DNA of 37,195 nt. It comes from an uncultured bacterium (GTDB lineage: Bacteria; Bipolaricaulota; Bipolaricaulia; UBA7950; UBA9294). Below are positions 8,591 to 17,156 of the stretch, piece by piece (position 1 is the first letter of the stretch; each line of letters begins with the position of its first letter). The stretch is taken from the NCBI GenBank assembly GCA_913009415.1, contig CAJVYM010000012.1, positions 1 to 37,195 on the forward strand, in the 5' to 3' direction. The notes beneath the pieces were generated by a model. The model had not been told where the DNA came from and did no database searches. It saw only the letters and a list, made by a program, of their open reading frames with translations. The translations under genes and the position numbers were made by a program.

Positions 8591-9969
8591 CGCTGTGGGG
8601 AGGCAGGTTCAGCGGCGAGCCGAGCGCGGCGATGCGCCAGCTGAACGACTCGTTTCGCTTCGATCAACGGCTGTACCACGCCGATATTAAAGGGAGCGCC
8701 GCTTACGCGGCAGCGCTTCAAAGAGCAGGAGTGATCGAACCGGATGAGAAGGACCAGCTCGTAGACGGGCTCCAGCAGGTACAAGCTGAGTTCGACGATG
8801 GTACGTTCCAAGAGAGGCCTGGGGACGAGGACATCCACACCGCGGTTGAGCGACGGCTGGAGGAGCTTGTGGGACCGGTAGGTGGAAAACTGCACACTGG
8901 CCGCTCCAGAAACGACCAGGTGGCAACCGACCTTCGCCTCTACCTCCTGGATGAGATCGCGACGTTGGGCACACAACTCAAGCAGTTGCAGGCAGCGATC
9001 GTAGAGAAGGCAGAGGAAGAGATCGACGTGATAATGCCCGGGTACACGCACATGCAGCATGCCCAGCCGATCCTGTTCAGCCATTGGATCCTTTCCCACT
9101 TCTGGAAGATCGAGCGCGACCTCGAACGCTTATCTGCTGTAGCGGCCGGCGCCTCCGTTTTGCCACTGGGATCGGGGGCGCTCGCCGGAAACCCGTTCGG
9201 GATAGATCGGGAGTGGTTGGCTAGCGAGCTGGGGTTCTCTGGGGTGAGCGAGAACAGCGTAGATGCGGTGAACGACCGGGACTACGTCGTGGAGTTCCTC
9301 GCCTGGGCCGCGCTGGTGCAGGTACACCTAAGCCAGATTGCTGAGGACCTCATCCTGTGGTCGAGCCCCGAGTTCGGGTTCGTCGAGCTGGATGACGCCT
9401 ACTCCACCGGTTCCAGTCTGATGCCACAGAAGAAGAATCCGGATGCGCTTGAACTGATGCGCGGTAAGAGTGGGCGAATGACCGGGCACCTGGTTGGCCT
9501 CCTGATGGCGCTCAAAGGACTCCCCTCCACCTACAACAAGGACCTGCAGGAGGACAAAGAGGCGCTCTTTGACGCGATCGACACCCTGAAGGGAGAGCTT
9601 CCAGTGGCATCCGGTGTAATCAGCACGCTCAAATTGCACAAGGAACGCATCTTTGCCGCCCTCGACGACGGAATGCTCGCTACGGACATCGCCGATTACC
9701 TGGTGCGCAAGGGGGTGCCGTTCCGGCGGAGCCATCATTTGGTCGGCGAGGCGGTCAAGCTAGCGGAAGAGCGGAATTGCTCACTGAGCGAGCTTCCCCT
9801 CTCCGAGTACCAGCAGATCGATCCGATTTTCTCAGAGGACGTGTACGAGGTGTTCGACTTCGGACGCTCGGTTGCCGCCCGTTCCGGGCGCGGCGGCACA
9901 GCACCATCGGCAGTGCGTAGGCAGATAGAGGCGGCCAAGAAGTCACTCCAGAAGAGGTTTATTCCTTAG
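8587..9969 (+). CDS. argH: argininosuccinate lyase
   Basis: The protein has 460 residues, the usual length. It cleaves argininosuccinate to arginine and fumarate, completing the pathway with the product of argG, whose stop codon it overlaps by four bases. The N-terminus [20 protein letters not shown] is typical. [13 protein letters not shown] is the first conserved region, [12 protein letters not shown] the second with the catalytic histidine, and residues 275-285 [11 protein letters not shown] the fumarase/aspartase-superfamily signature with the catalytic serine loop. No lesions are seen. The gene pair ends just before a stretch of insertion-sequence debris. Confidence 0.97.
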   Translation: MTLWGGRFSGEPSAAMRQLNDSFRFDQRLYHADIKGSAAYAAALQRAGVIEPDEKDQLVDGLQQVQAEFDDGTFQERPGDEDIHTAVERRLEELVGPVGGKLHTGRSRNDQVATDLRLYLLDEIATLGTQLKQLQAAIVEKAEEEIDVIMPGYTHMQHAQPILFSHWILSHFWKIERDLERLSAVAAGASVLPLGSGALAGNPFGIDREWLASELGFSGVSENSVDAVNDRDYVVEFLAWAALVQVHLSQIAEDLILWSSPEFGFVELDDAYSTGSSLMPQKKNPDALELMRGKSGRMTGHLVGLLMALKGLPSTYNKDLQEDKEALFDAIDTLKGELPVASGVISTLKLHKERIFAALDDGMLATDIADYLVRKGVPFRRSHHLVGEAVKLAEERNCSLSELPLSEYQQIDPIFSEDVYEVFDFGRSVAARSGRGGTAPSAVRRQIEAAKKSLQKRFIP

Positions 9970-10137
9970 TGTGGTCGGGGTCGCCTAGCCCGGATGGGGA
10001 ACAGCGGCATGCAACGCTCTAACTGAAACTTCCAGAGGGCGGATTCAACAAGTAAGTGCAACTTTGGGACTGGTTTAACAGGGTGAGCTGCGGTAGCATC
10101 CACAGGGTCATCCAGGCCATAAAACAAAGGAGCACTG

Positions 10138-10300
10138 ATGAACACGTACACGCAGCTCACCGAACAAGAACGATACCAGATCTACGCGCTTAAGCAAGCA
10201 GGACGCAACAACAACGAGATCGCAGCATTCCTGGGTCGTCACAAGTCGACGATCAGCCAGTAGATAGAGCGCAACCAGGCTATGGGAGAATACCATACCG
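10138..10300 (+). pseudogene. IS30-family transposase, N-terminal remnant
   Basis: The ATG at 10138 follows an AAGGAG site five bases upstream. The translation YTQLTEQERYQIYALKQAG, then NNNEIAAFLGRHKSTIS is the helix-turn-helix that opens IS30-type transposases. A TAG at 10261-10263 stops it after 41 codons; weakly similar residues continue for about twelve codons and then the sequence switches to an inverted IS1634 fragment near 10300. The DDE domain is absent. The preceding stretch from about 10044 (ATTCAACAAGTAAGTGCAAC) may be the left end of the element, but its partner end is not in the window. Confidence 0.75.
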
Positions 10301-10808
10301 GACAGCCGCGCGGATCGGTCAACAGCCCGTAGTTCACCTGAAGCTTGCCTTTCTTCTTGTCCCGGCTGTAACCACGCATTGCCAGAGGACAGCTTTCCCC
10401 TTCAAAGTAGCTCGAACTCAGGTCGTACAGCACTAACCCGCCCTCGCTAAGATGACGGCTAGCAAGCTTGCTCATCGGTTCTAATATCCGTGCCGTCACC
10501 CTCCCCAAAACAAGATCTCTCTCACGGGTGTGTTGCAAGGCGATCAGTTCCACAAATCTCAACTACTTCATCGCCTTGAGTACCGCCCGTACATGCCTGT
10601 GCTGGCGGGATGAGACAACATCAAACAATGTGTCCCCGCGTACCAACTGTTCTCCCTTGAGCACCTGGCGTAGTAACTGCACCTGATCCATGGACAGCTT
10701 GGACGGATTAGTCAGGGTTCTCTTCTTTACCTTGCCTCCCTCACGGTAGGACTCCCGCAGGGGGATCGTCGGGTTCGAGTTACGATTAGGGACGATATCG
10801 ATGTGCAT
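10300..10808 (-). pseudogene. IS1634-family transposase, N-terminal remnant with in-frame TAG
   Basis: Reading down the minus strand from the ATG at 10808, MHIDIVPNRNSNPTIPLRES and YREGGKVKKRTLTN are the typical IS1634 opening. The frame is interrupted by TAG at 10563-10565 and then continues in the same frame with FVELIALQHTRERDLVLGR, VLYDLSSSYFEGESCPLA, and GYSRDKKKGKLQVNYGLLT to CPV. At that point, near 10300, it meets the IS30 fragment. VLYDLSSSYFEG contains the first catalytic aspartate; the remaining DDE residues are missing. Family members are about 500-600 residues, so less than a third remains. Confidence 0.8.
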
Positions 10809-10950
10809 GGCTACAAACTCAACGACATTTGCCCGCTAAAGTTGCTACGCCAACAGGGTCACACGCCGTTCCTCACCGCTAAATCGACAGACACTCCGGG
10901 TTAGCAACAACCGTAGAAGCGCAAGAGAGAAGAGTGCACCGATACACGTT

Positions 10951-10978
10951 TTGTTTTGGGTGGATCGAAGTGTAGAAT
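10951..10978 (+). promoter_or_regulatory. candidate promoter of the BMP transporter operon
   Basis: TTGTTT (10951-10956), a 16-base spacer and TAGAAT (10973-10978) lie 59 bases before the GTG start of the binding-protein gene. The match is reasonable (four of six and five of six), and its placement right after the IS debris fits the operon start. Confidence 0.5.
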
Positions 10979-11037
10979 AAAGGTTGTGGATATGGTGCTG
11001 GATGGTCCAGCATCGCAAGAAAGAAAAGGAGGCGTTC

Positions 11038-12219
11038 GTGAAGAAAGTACTAGCCTTGTTGCTGGTTCTCGTACTGGGGGTTTCCCTGGCCGGACTGGCG
11101 AATGGAAAGGTCACTAATGGAAAGGTCGGCATCGTACTGGACGTCGGCGGACGAGGAGATCTCTCGTTTAACGACATGGGCTTCAAGGGAACGGACCAGG
11201 CAGCGAAGGATTTCGGTTTGCAGATGGATGTCGCGCAGAGTTCAACCGCAGCCGACTATCTACCTAACATAAGGAACATGGCCCGCTCCGGAAACTACAA
11301 ACTGATCCTCTGCGTCGGGTACCTCCTCGGTGATGCGCTTAAGACAGCCGCTGCTGAGTTCCCGGATCAGAAGTTCGCCATCATCGACTCGGTCGTAAAG
11401 GCACCGAATGTGATGAGCGTTGTCTTCCGCGAGAACGAGTCGTCCGCCCTCATCGGTGCGTTGGCAGCGATGACCGCGGCTGAGAAGGGGTACAAGTACG
11501 CCGGAATAGTTCTCGGTATCGAGATTCCCGTCCTCTATCACTTTGAGGCGGGATTCCGCTTCGGTATGGACTGGGGACTCAAAAAGTATGCAGAAGTAAC
11601 GGGAAAGACTCCTGATGTTGGGCTCCTCTACACTTACACGGGGACGTTCAGCGACATCGCTCAAGGCAAGGCTGCCACAGAGGCGATGCTCGCTCAGGGA
11701 GCTGTCGGCGTGTATAACGTCGCTGGGCCGCTCGGTGTCGGTGACCTTGAAGCTGTTACCGAGGCTCACACTAACGCTAAAACGACCTACGGCCCTCCGT
11801 ACTACTTCGGCGTCGATTCCGACCAGGACTGGATGGGCAACGGTTATCACGCTCTCGCTAGCGGTATGAAGCGCGTGGACAATGCCTGCTACAACGCAGT
11901 GAAGTCCGTCGTAGACAACACGTTCAAGGGCGTCGTCCTAAGCCTGGGTCTGAAGCAAAATGGTGTTGGCATCAGTGGCGTGTCACAGCTTGCCAACTTC
12001 ATCGACTTCGGTATCGCCGGTGGAGCTGTCAAGGCTGATAACTTCTACAATATCATTGCCAACTGGGCGCTGAACCGCGCAACGGTTCCTGCCTACATCT
12101 GGGATGCTATTGATGAGCTTGATGCTGGCATCCTCTCCGGTAAGATCGTTGTCCCGACAGCGAATACCAGTGATGAGATGAAAGCGATACGCGCGGAGTA
12201 TACCCTGGGCGCACCGTAG
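11038..12219 (+). CDS. BMP-family nucleoside-type binding lipoprotein/protein
   Basis: The protein has 393 residues from the GTG at 11038, chosen because AAGGAGG lies five bases upstream and the signal peptide then starts directly (KKVLALLLVLVLGVSLAGLA). A longer frame back to 10984 has no such support. After the signal peptide, KVGIVLDVGGRGDLSFNDMG and GTDQAAKDFG are the hallmark opening of the BMP/Med family (PnrA, YufN). Later VGYLLGDALK, FGVDSDQDWM and the GVISGVSQ-like C-terminus fit. There is no obvious lipobox cysteine after the hydrophobic stretch (LANG), so the anchoring is unclear. It should present nucleosides or related ligands to the ABC transporter encoded next. A terminator follows immediately. 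Confidence 0.9.
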   Translation: MKKVLALLLVLVLGVSLAGLANGKVTNGKVGIVLDVGGRGDLSFNDMGFKGTDQAAKDFGLQMDVAQSSTAADYLPNIRNMARSGNYKLILCVGYLLGDALKTAAAEFPDQKFAIIDSVVKAPNVMSVVFRENESSALIGALAAMTAAEKGYKYAGIVLGIEIPVLYHFEAGFRFGMDWGLKKYAEVTGKTPDVGLLYTYTGTFSDIAQGKAATEAMLAQGAVGVYNVAGPLGVGDLEAVTEAHTNAKTTYGPPYYFGVDSDQDWMGNGYHALASGMKRVDNACYNAVKSVVDNTFKGVVLSLGLKQNGVGISGVSQLANFIDFGIAGGAVKADNFYNIIANWALNRATVPAYIWDAIDELDAGILSGKIVVPTANTSDEMKAIRAEYTLGAP

Positions 12220-12244
12220 AGTGTGAACAGGCATTGATTAACGA

Positions 12245-12276
12245 GGGAGGGAGGACACTCTCCTCTCTCCCTTTTT
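12245..12276 (+). terminator. intrinsic terminator between binding protein and ABC genes
   Basis: An 11-base stem GGGAGGGAGGA (12245-12255) pairs with TCCTCTCTCCC (12261-12271) with one mismatch, has a five-base loop, and is followed by TTTTT. It lies 26 bases after the bmp stop and 32 bases before the ATPase start. Partial read-through would give more binding protein than transporter. Confidence 0.8.
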
Positions 12277-12307
12277 CTAGCTGTTACAGTCAGTGCAGGA
12301 GCACTTT

Positions 12308-13915
12308 ATGACAGATAAAGATCGTTTGACGAAGAACGAGCCGACTCCAGATTACTACCTGCGCGCAGAAGGGATAACTAAGGTATATTCGGACGGAACA
12401 GTGGCGCTTAAAGAGGCCGATCTCGAGATTCATCGAGGTGAGATCATCGGGCTGTTGGGGGAGAACGGAGCGGGAAAGACCACGTTCACCAAGATTCTCT
12501 CCGGCCTACTTCCGCCAACAAGAGGGCGTGTCATTTCACCTCGCGGTCACATACGCTTCAAAAGCCCACGTGAGGCGCTGGAGTTTGGAATTGGGATGGT
12601 GTATCAGCACTTTGCCCTGGTTGGCACATTCAATGCAGCGGAGAACGTTGCCCTCAGCCACGAGCATCCTTTTAACCGGATTCAGCTTACGGCCACGAAG
12701 AAGAAGCTGGAAGGGCTCATGGAGGAGAGCGGTCTGCACGTGCCGCTCGACGTGCCGGTGGAGAAGTTAGCTGTGGGAGAGCAGCAACGCGTGGAAATCC
12801 TCAAGGTCCTCTCACGTGACATCGATCTATTGATCCTCGATGAACCGACGTCGGTGCTGACCCCACTTGAGGTGGACGAGCTGTTCTCTCTCCTTCGAAG
12901 GCTCAGAGAAGAGAAGAAATCGATCATCCTCATCACTCACAAGCTAAAGGAGGTCGGCTCGGTCACGGATCGCGTCGTCGTCCTCAGGCATGGAGAGATG
13001 GTGGGTGACGTGCCAACGGAGCAGGCGTCGACGCAGCAGCTCGCCCGGTTGATGGTCGGGAAGGCGCTTGATAAGGAAAGCAGCGCTGTGGAACTGCAGG
13101 ACAAGGGGCTTCCCAGGCGCGAGCAAGAGCGGGCTAACGTCCGTTCCAAGCAAGCAGTACTTAAGGTCGATGGTCTCACCGTCAAGGGGAACACCGGCGA
13201 GATCACGGTGGAGGGCCTGTCGTTTGGGGTTTACGGTGGAGAAATTTTTGGCATAGCCGGCGTAGAGGGAAACGGACAGTCGGAGCTGGTTGAGGCGTTA
13301 ACCGGACTGCGCCTGGCCAAGAGCGGCAGTGCGTCGATCAACGGCAAGAACATCCTCGGCCTCGACCCGCGAGAGATCTATATGATGGGTGTGGCTCACA
13401 TCCCCGAGGATCGGTGGCGGCTGGGGCTTGTGCTCCCGTTTACCCTGGCTGAGAACGCGATCCTTGGCGTGCAGCGCTGGGAAGAGTTCCGTGGGCCAAT
13501 GTCATTCCTACGCTGGGGGAAGATCAATCAGCACGTGCGTGAACTGATGGATCGATTCGAGATCAGGGCCACCGGCCCAAGTGCTCCTGCGAAGAGTTTG
13601 TCCGGAGGGAATCAACAGAAACTGATTGTGGGGCGGGAGCTAGCGAAGGATCCGCAGATAGTCGTCGCTTCTCAACCGACGCGAGGCCTTGACATTGGCT
13701 CCGCTCAGTACATTCGCGATCTACTGGTGGAGATGAGAGGCAAGGGACGTGCCATACTACTAGTATCTGCGGACCTCGACGAGGTTCTGGCGTTATCTGA
13801 TCGAATTGCCATCATGTATGAAGGGCGTTTCATGACCATCGCTTCGCCCAAGGATCTCGATCGAGAGACGATCGGCATGTTGATGGGCGGCGTGGCCGTT
13901 AAGGAGGCAGCATGA
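12308..13915 (+). CDS. ABC transporter ATPase, two-domain, nucleoside/BMP type
   Basis: The protein has 535 residues from the ATG at 12308 (AGGAG six bases upstream). It has two ABC domains, as in YufO/NupA and RbsA. In domain 1 the Walker A is GLLGENGAGKTTF, the signature LAVGEQQRVEILK, and the Walker B LLILDEPTSVLT. In domain 2 the P-loop is the degenerate GIAGVEGNGQSELVEAL, the signature LSGGNQQKLIVGRE, and the Walker B end IVVASQPTRGLDIG. The serine in place of the catalytic acidic residue in domain 2 is usual for this family, so one ATP site is probably degenerate. It powers import through the two permeases encoded downstream, whose first start it overlaps (ATGA). Confidence 0.93.
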   Translation: MTDKDRLTKNEPTPDYYLRAEGITKVYSDGTVALKEADLEIHRGEIIGLLGENGAGKTTFTKILSGLLPPTRGRVISPRGHIRFKSPREALEFGIGMVYQHFALVGTFNAAENVALSHEHPFNRIQLTATKKKLEGLMEESGLHVPLDVPVEKLAVGEQQRVEILKVLSRDIDLLILDEPTSVLTPLEVDELFSLLRRLREEKKSIILITHKLKEVGSVTDRVVVLRHGEMVGDVPTEQASTQQLARLMVGKALDKESSAVELQDKGLPRREQERANVRSKQAVLKVDGLTVKGNTGEITVEGLSFGVYGGEIFGIAGVEGNGQSELVEALTGLRLAKSGSASINGKNILGLDPREIYMMGVAHIPEDRWRLGLVLPFTLAENAILGVQRWEEFRGPMSFLRWGKINQHVRELMDRFEIRATGPSAPAKSLSGGNQQKLIVGRELAKDPQIVVASQPTRGLDIGSAQYIRDLLVEMRGKGRAILLVSADLDEVLALSDRIAIMYEGRFMTIASPKDLDRETIGMLMGGVAVKEAA

Positions 13916-15039
13916 GCCAAGAGCTAACAGGGTCCGTGCCCCGGAAGGAGAAGTTCGTTCATCGCACGCTGACCGGGCTCAATCCAGCCATAGAGTCGTT
14001 GCTTGCGGCGGCAGTTGGCCTAATCATAGGAGCGATCCTAATGCTGGTCTGGGGATACAACCCATGGAAGGCATACGTCGCTCTGTTTCAAGGGGCATAC
14101 GGCGACTCGTACGGATGGGCCAGTTCGGCAGCGAGTGGTGTACCGCTGATTCTCACCGCTCTCACGTTCTCCATCTGCGTGCGCGCGGGCATGTTTAACA
14201 TCGGGGCGGAAGGCCAGGTGTATATAGGTGCAGCAGCGGCAGTAACCGTGGGCTACTTCGTCCTGCCGGGCGGTCTTAATCTGATCGTTGGACTGATCTT
14301 TGCCATGATCGGAGGGGCTCTCTGGAGCCTGGGCCCAGCGATCCTGAAGCTCACTCGCGGGGTGAACGAAGTCATCTCGACGATCATGTTCAACTGGATC
14401 GCTCGCTTCCTCACGTTCTATTTAGTTGCCTTTGTCCTTGTTGACCCAGTGCGCGGGGAGAAGACGATAAGTATCCCAGTAAGCGCCCGTTTCCCGGTGC
14501 TTGTACGTGGAACAGACCTGTCATGGTCGATTTTCGCTGCGGTAGCGTTCGCCATCGTCATCTACTTCGTTCTGTGGCACACGGTGATCGGTTACGAAGT
14601 TCGCGCCGCCGGACTGAATCCGTCAGCCGCGCGTTACGGAGGGATCAAGAGCAAGCGCACGATGCTTCTGGCATTCATCCTTGGCGGCCTGGGGGCCGGC
14701 CTTGCCGGGGCAACGATCGTGATGGGGAACCCCCCAACATATGCGATCATCAGCGGGCTACCGCAACTGATGAACACCGGGTTCGATGGTATGGCAGTGG
14801 CCATGGTGGGAAGGAACCATCCCATCGGAATCATCTTCGCGTCCCTTTTCTTCGGAGGTCTAACCGCGGGAGGGCGAACGATGCAGTTCACCGCCGGTGT
14901 TCCGCTAGAAATGGTGCGTGTCGTCGAGGGAGTGATCGTCCTCACGATGGCCATTCCTGAACTGATCCGCGTATTCCGCGTTATGCGCTCGTCGTGGAGC
15001 ACATTGATGAACGTACTGAAGAGGAGGCGATCGGCATGA
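13912..15039 (+). CDS. ABC transporter permease, nucleoside/BMP type (first subunit)
   Basis: The protein has 375 residues and overlaps the ATPase gene by four bases. It has about eight to ten hydrophobic segments of the branched-chain amino acid/ribose permease type. Characteristic stretches are FSICVRAGMFNIGAEGQVYI, RGVNEVISTIMFNWIARFL, the cytoplasmic YEVRAAGLNPSAARYGGI loop, and FDGMAVAMVGRNHPIGI. These are the YufP/NupP pattern. It pairs with the second permease to form the channel. The stop overlaps the next start as ATGA, so the block from ATPase to second permease is one translational unit. Confidence 0.92.
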   Translation: MSQELTGSVPRKEKFVHRTLTGLNPAIESLLAAAVGLIIGAILMLVWGYNPWKAYVALFQGAYGDSYGWASSAASGVPLILTALTFSICVRAGMFNIGAEGQVYIGAAAAVTVGYFVLPGGLNLIVGLIFAMIGGALWSLGPAILKLTRGVNEVISTIMFNWIARFLTFYLVAFVLVDPVRGEKTISIPVSARFPVLVRGTDLSWSIFAAVAFAIVIYFVLWHTVIGYEVRAAGLNPSAARYGGIKSKRTMLLAFILGGLGAGLAGATIVMGNPPTYAIISGLPQLMNTGFDGMAVAMVGRNHPIGIIFASLFFGGLTAGGRTMQFTAGVPLEMVRVVEGVIVLTMAIPELIRVFRVMRSSWSTLMNVLKRRRSA

Positions 15040-15929
15040 ATTGGAGCTTCTTAACTGATCTACTTCGCATTTCACTTCATGCCATGGTTCCAATCACCCT
15101 GACCGCAGTTGGAGAGATCGTGGGTGAGACAGCGGGGCTGTTCAACATCGGCCTTGAGGGCATCATTCTCGTCAGCGCACTCGCTGGAGCCCTCGGTGCG
15201 GAGATGGGCGGACCGATCGTCGGATTGCTTGCCGGGATGCTAGCCGGCGCACTGATCAGTCTCACCTTCTCGGTGATCAACACCTACTGGAAGGGCGACC
15301 AGATGATTACCGGTATCGGGATCAACCTGTTTGCGGCAGGGTTTGTGGCCTTCGGCCTGATCAAGCTTGGTTCTCCGGGATTCTATGCTGTCGCTAGAAC
15401 GGCACAGATCGCCAAGCTGCGAACGCCGATAGGTGCTCTCAGCCCGCTGATCTTCGTCGCCTTGGTGGTGCCGTTCATCGTCTACTGGTTCCTCAAGCGG
15501 ACACGCGCTGGGCTGATCCTGAAGGCAGCCGGGGAGAATCCGGAGGCGGCGGATGTCGCCGGGATCAACGTCAACCTTGTACGATTGCTGGCGACCACGT
15601 TCGGCGGTGTCCTCGCGGGACTGGGGGGAGCGTACATGAGCATCGCCTGGTTCGGATCGGTAACGAAGGACATCTCCGCAGGAAGAGGATTCATCGCGTT
15701 GGCGACGGTCGTTTTCAGCGGTCTGAACCCGCTCCTGGCACTGCTTGGTGGATTCATCTTCGGGTTCTTCCAGAGCCTGGCCACGTGGATCAAGACCCTT
15801 CCGTCCAAGCCGATCCCGTGGCAGTTTGTAGAGATGCTCCCCTACATCGTTACTCTCCTCGTCGTCGCTGGAGCAATCGGCCGCGTTCGCTTTCCAAAGG
15901 AGCTGGGCAAGCCCTACAAACGCGAGTAG
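15036..15929 (+). CDS. ABC transporter permease, nucleoside/BMP type (second subunit)
   Basis: The protein has 297 residues from the ATG at 15036, which overlaps the preceding stop and has GAGGAGG eight bases upstream; the open frame back to 14994 lies inside the previous gene and is not needed. The typical opening is LRISLHAMVPITLTAVGEIV, then GETAGLFNIGLEGIILVSAL. The AAGENPEAADVAGINVN loop is the ATPase contact region, and FIALATVVFSGLNPL a conserved transmembrane turn. These match YufQ/NupQ. It completes the importer with the binding protein, ATPase and first permease; a nucleoside ligand is inferred from the family, not shown. Confidence 0.92.
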   Translation: MNWSFLTDLLRISLHAMVPITLTAVGEIVGETAGLFNIGLEGIILVSALAGALGAEMGGPIVGLLAGMLAGALISLTFSVINTYWKGDQMITGIGINLFAAGFVAFGLIKLGSPGFYAVARTAQIAKLRTPIGALSPLIFVALVVPFIVYWFLKRTRAGLILKAAGENPEAADVAGINVNLVRLLATTFGGVLAGLGGAYMSIAWFGSVTKDISAGRGFIALATVVFSGLNPLLALLGGFIFGFFQSLATWIKTLPSKPIPWQFVEMLPYIVTLLVVAGAIGRVRFPKELGKPYKRE

Positions 15930-15937
15930 GTATCGAG

Positions 15938-15966
15938 TTGACTTGTTGACTGGGAAATCCTATGAT
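15938..15966 (+). promoter_or_regulatory. strong sigma70-type promoter of the phn operon
   Basis: TTGACT (15938-15943), a 17-base spacer and TATGAT (15961-15966) match the consensus at five of six positions each with ideal spacing. It begins nine bases after the preceding operon's last stop and leaves a leader of about 95 bases before phnD. Confidence 0.8.
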
Positions 15967-16023
15967 AACAGTACCAACAAAGGCTCGAGGAAAGGGTCAT
16001 ACTCACGAGAAAAGGAGTGGACG

Positions 16024-16047
16024 ATGGTTCCTCGGAGGGTGCTTTAA
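16024..16047 (+). other. possible leader mini-ORF upstream of phnD
   Basis: ATG-GTT-CCT-CGG-AGG-GTG-CTT-TAA has an AAGGAG site six bases before the ATG, and ends 19 bases before phnD starts. Its peptide would be MVPRRVL. It could be chance, or a translated leader with an arginine pair. Confidence 0.25.
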
Positions 16048-16066
16048 ACCTATAGGAGGTGGCAGT

Positions 16067-17074
16067 ATGCGTAGAATAGTGGTATTGGCCCTAGTGGCCG
16101 TCATGGCACTAGGAATTCTGGGCTTTACGCAGCAGGTAGGGACGAAGGCTCACCCGATCTACATGCTCCTTCCCCCGTCCGCGAACGGAGCGCTCGTCCA
16201 GAAGACGGGAGCAAAGATCGCGGAGGATCTGTACAACCGGACAAATCTGTACATCAAGCCGGTGCTGCAGGCAAATTATGCAGCAATGGTCGAAGCATTT
16301 GCGGCATCGAATGGGGACACGTTCGGGATGCCAGCGACCACCATGTACCTCAGCATTTTCAATCGAACGAAAGGGAATGTAACGCCTCGGCTCGCCTCAG
16401 TGAGATATGGTAACGCCTACTACTTCGCGAGCATCTACTACTGGCGGGATTCCGGGATCAAGTCGGTGCAGGACCTCGCCGGGAAGACGTGGATCTACAA
16501 CGACCCCGGTTCCACATCCGGCTACGTCCTTCCGAGCATGCTCTGGAAGAAGCTGGGGATCACCTTCGATGAGAACCACATCGTAGAGACCGGAAGCCAC
16601 CCGAACTCCATGGCGGCGCTTCTCAACCATCAGGGAGATTTCTGCACGGGCTACGGTTCCCCACCAATCCCGCCCGCTGGCTGCAGCCTGCAGTGGAAGT
16701 ACGGCGACGACCCCGATATGTGGATCTGGGACCGTTACAACAACGCACTCTACCGGTCGGGATTGCGTGGGAAGTGCGTCGACCTGCGCGAGACCATGTT
16801 TAAGACCTACGGTAAGGACAAGGTCCTGACCGAGATCGGCGTCCTCGCCACGATCGGGCCGGTACCCAACGACTGTCTTGCATTCGGGCCCAACTTCTCG
16901 AAGGACCTGCAGGACAAGATCGTTGCCGCGATCCAGGATGAGTTCAAGGATCCCGCGATGAAGGCCCTGTGGAGCGACCCGCAGTTCTACCAGTGGACCG
17001 GCGTGGAGCTAATCACGGACGCCTACTACGACGGCTACCGCGACCTCCTCGGAGTTCCGATCCCGAAGCGATAG
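16067..17074 (+). CDS. phnD: phosphonate/phosphite-type ABC substrate-binding protein
   Basis: The protein has 335 residues from the ATG at 16067; AGGAGGT sits six bases upstream and a signal peptide follows at once (RRIVVLALVAVMALGILGF). The mature part resembles PhnD/PtxB periplasmic proteins: HPIYMLLPPSANGALVQKTG, the hinge VEAFAASNGDTFGMPATT, DLAGKTWIYNDPGSTSGYV, and LGVPIPKR at the end. No C-P lyase, phosphonatase or phosphite dehydrogenase gene is near, so the ligand (phosphonate, phosphite or another oxyanion) is open. It has its own promoter and is followed by a strong terminator before phnC. Confidence 0.85.
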   Translation: MRRIVVLALVAVMALGILGFTQQVGTKAHPIYMLLPPSANGALVQKTGAKIAEDLYNRTNLYIKPVLQANYAAMVEAFAASNGDTFGMPATTMYLSIFNRTKGNVTPRLASVRYGNAYYFASIYYWRDSGIKSVQDLAGKTWIYNDPGSTSGYVLPSMLWKKLGITFDENHIVETGSHPNSMAALLNHQGDFCTGYGSPPIPPAGCSLQWKYGDDPDMWIWDRYNNALYRSGLRGKCVDLRETMFKTYGKDKVLTEIGVLATIGPVPNDCLAFGPNFSKDLQDKIVAAIQDEFKDPAMKALWSDPQFYQWTGVELITDAYYDGYRDLLGVPIPKR

Positions 17075-17111
17075 CGGGTTGTGTGGTTAAATCGCGTATA
17101 GTAAGATCATT

Positions 17112-17140
17112 CGGGAGGGGAAAATCCCCTCCCGTTTTTT
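17112..17140 (+). terminator. strong intrinsic terminator between phnD and phnC
   Basis: A perfect 10-base stem CGGGAGGGGA (17112-17121) pairs with TCCCCTCCCG (17125-17134), has a three-base loop, and is followed by six T residues. It lies between the binding protein and the ATPase, so phnC and phnE probably depend on read-through. Confidence 0.9.
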
Positions 17141-17156
17141 CAAGGCAAGGTAAGCT

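Noticed and set aside
8563-9099. Long open frames antisense to argH, argG, the ABC genes and the hpn genes
   Set aside because: They lie opposite clear conserved genes and follow from the GC-rich codon use; none has domain similarity or a ribosome-binding site.
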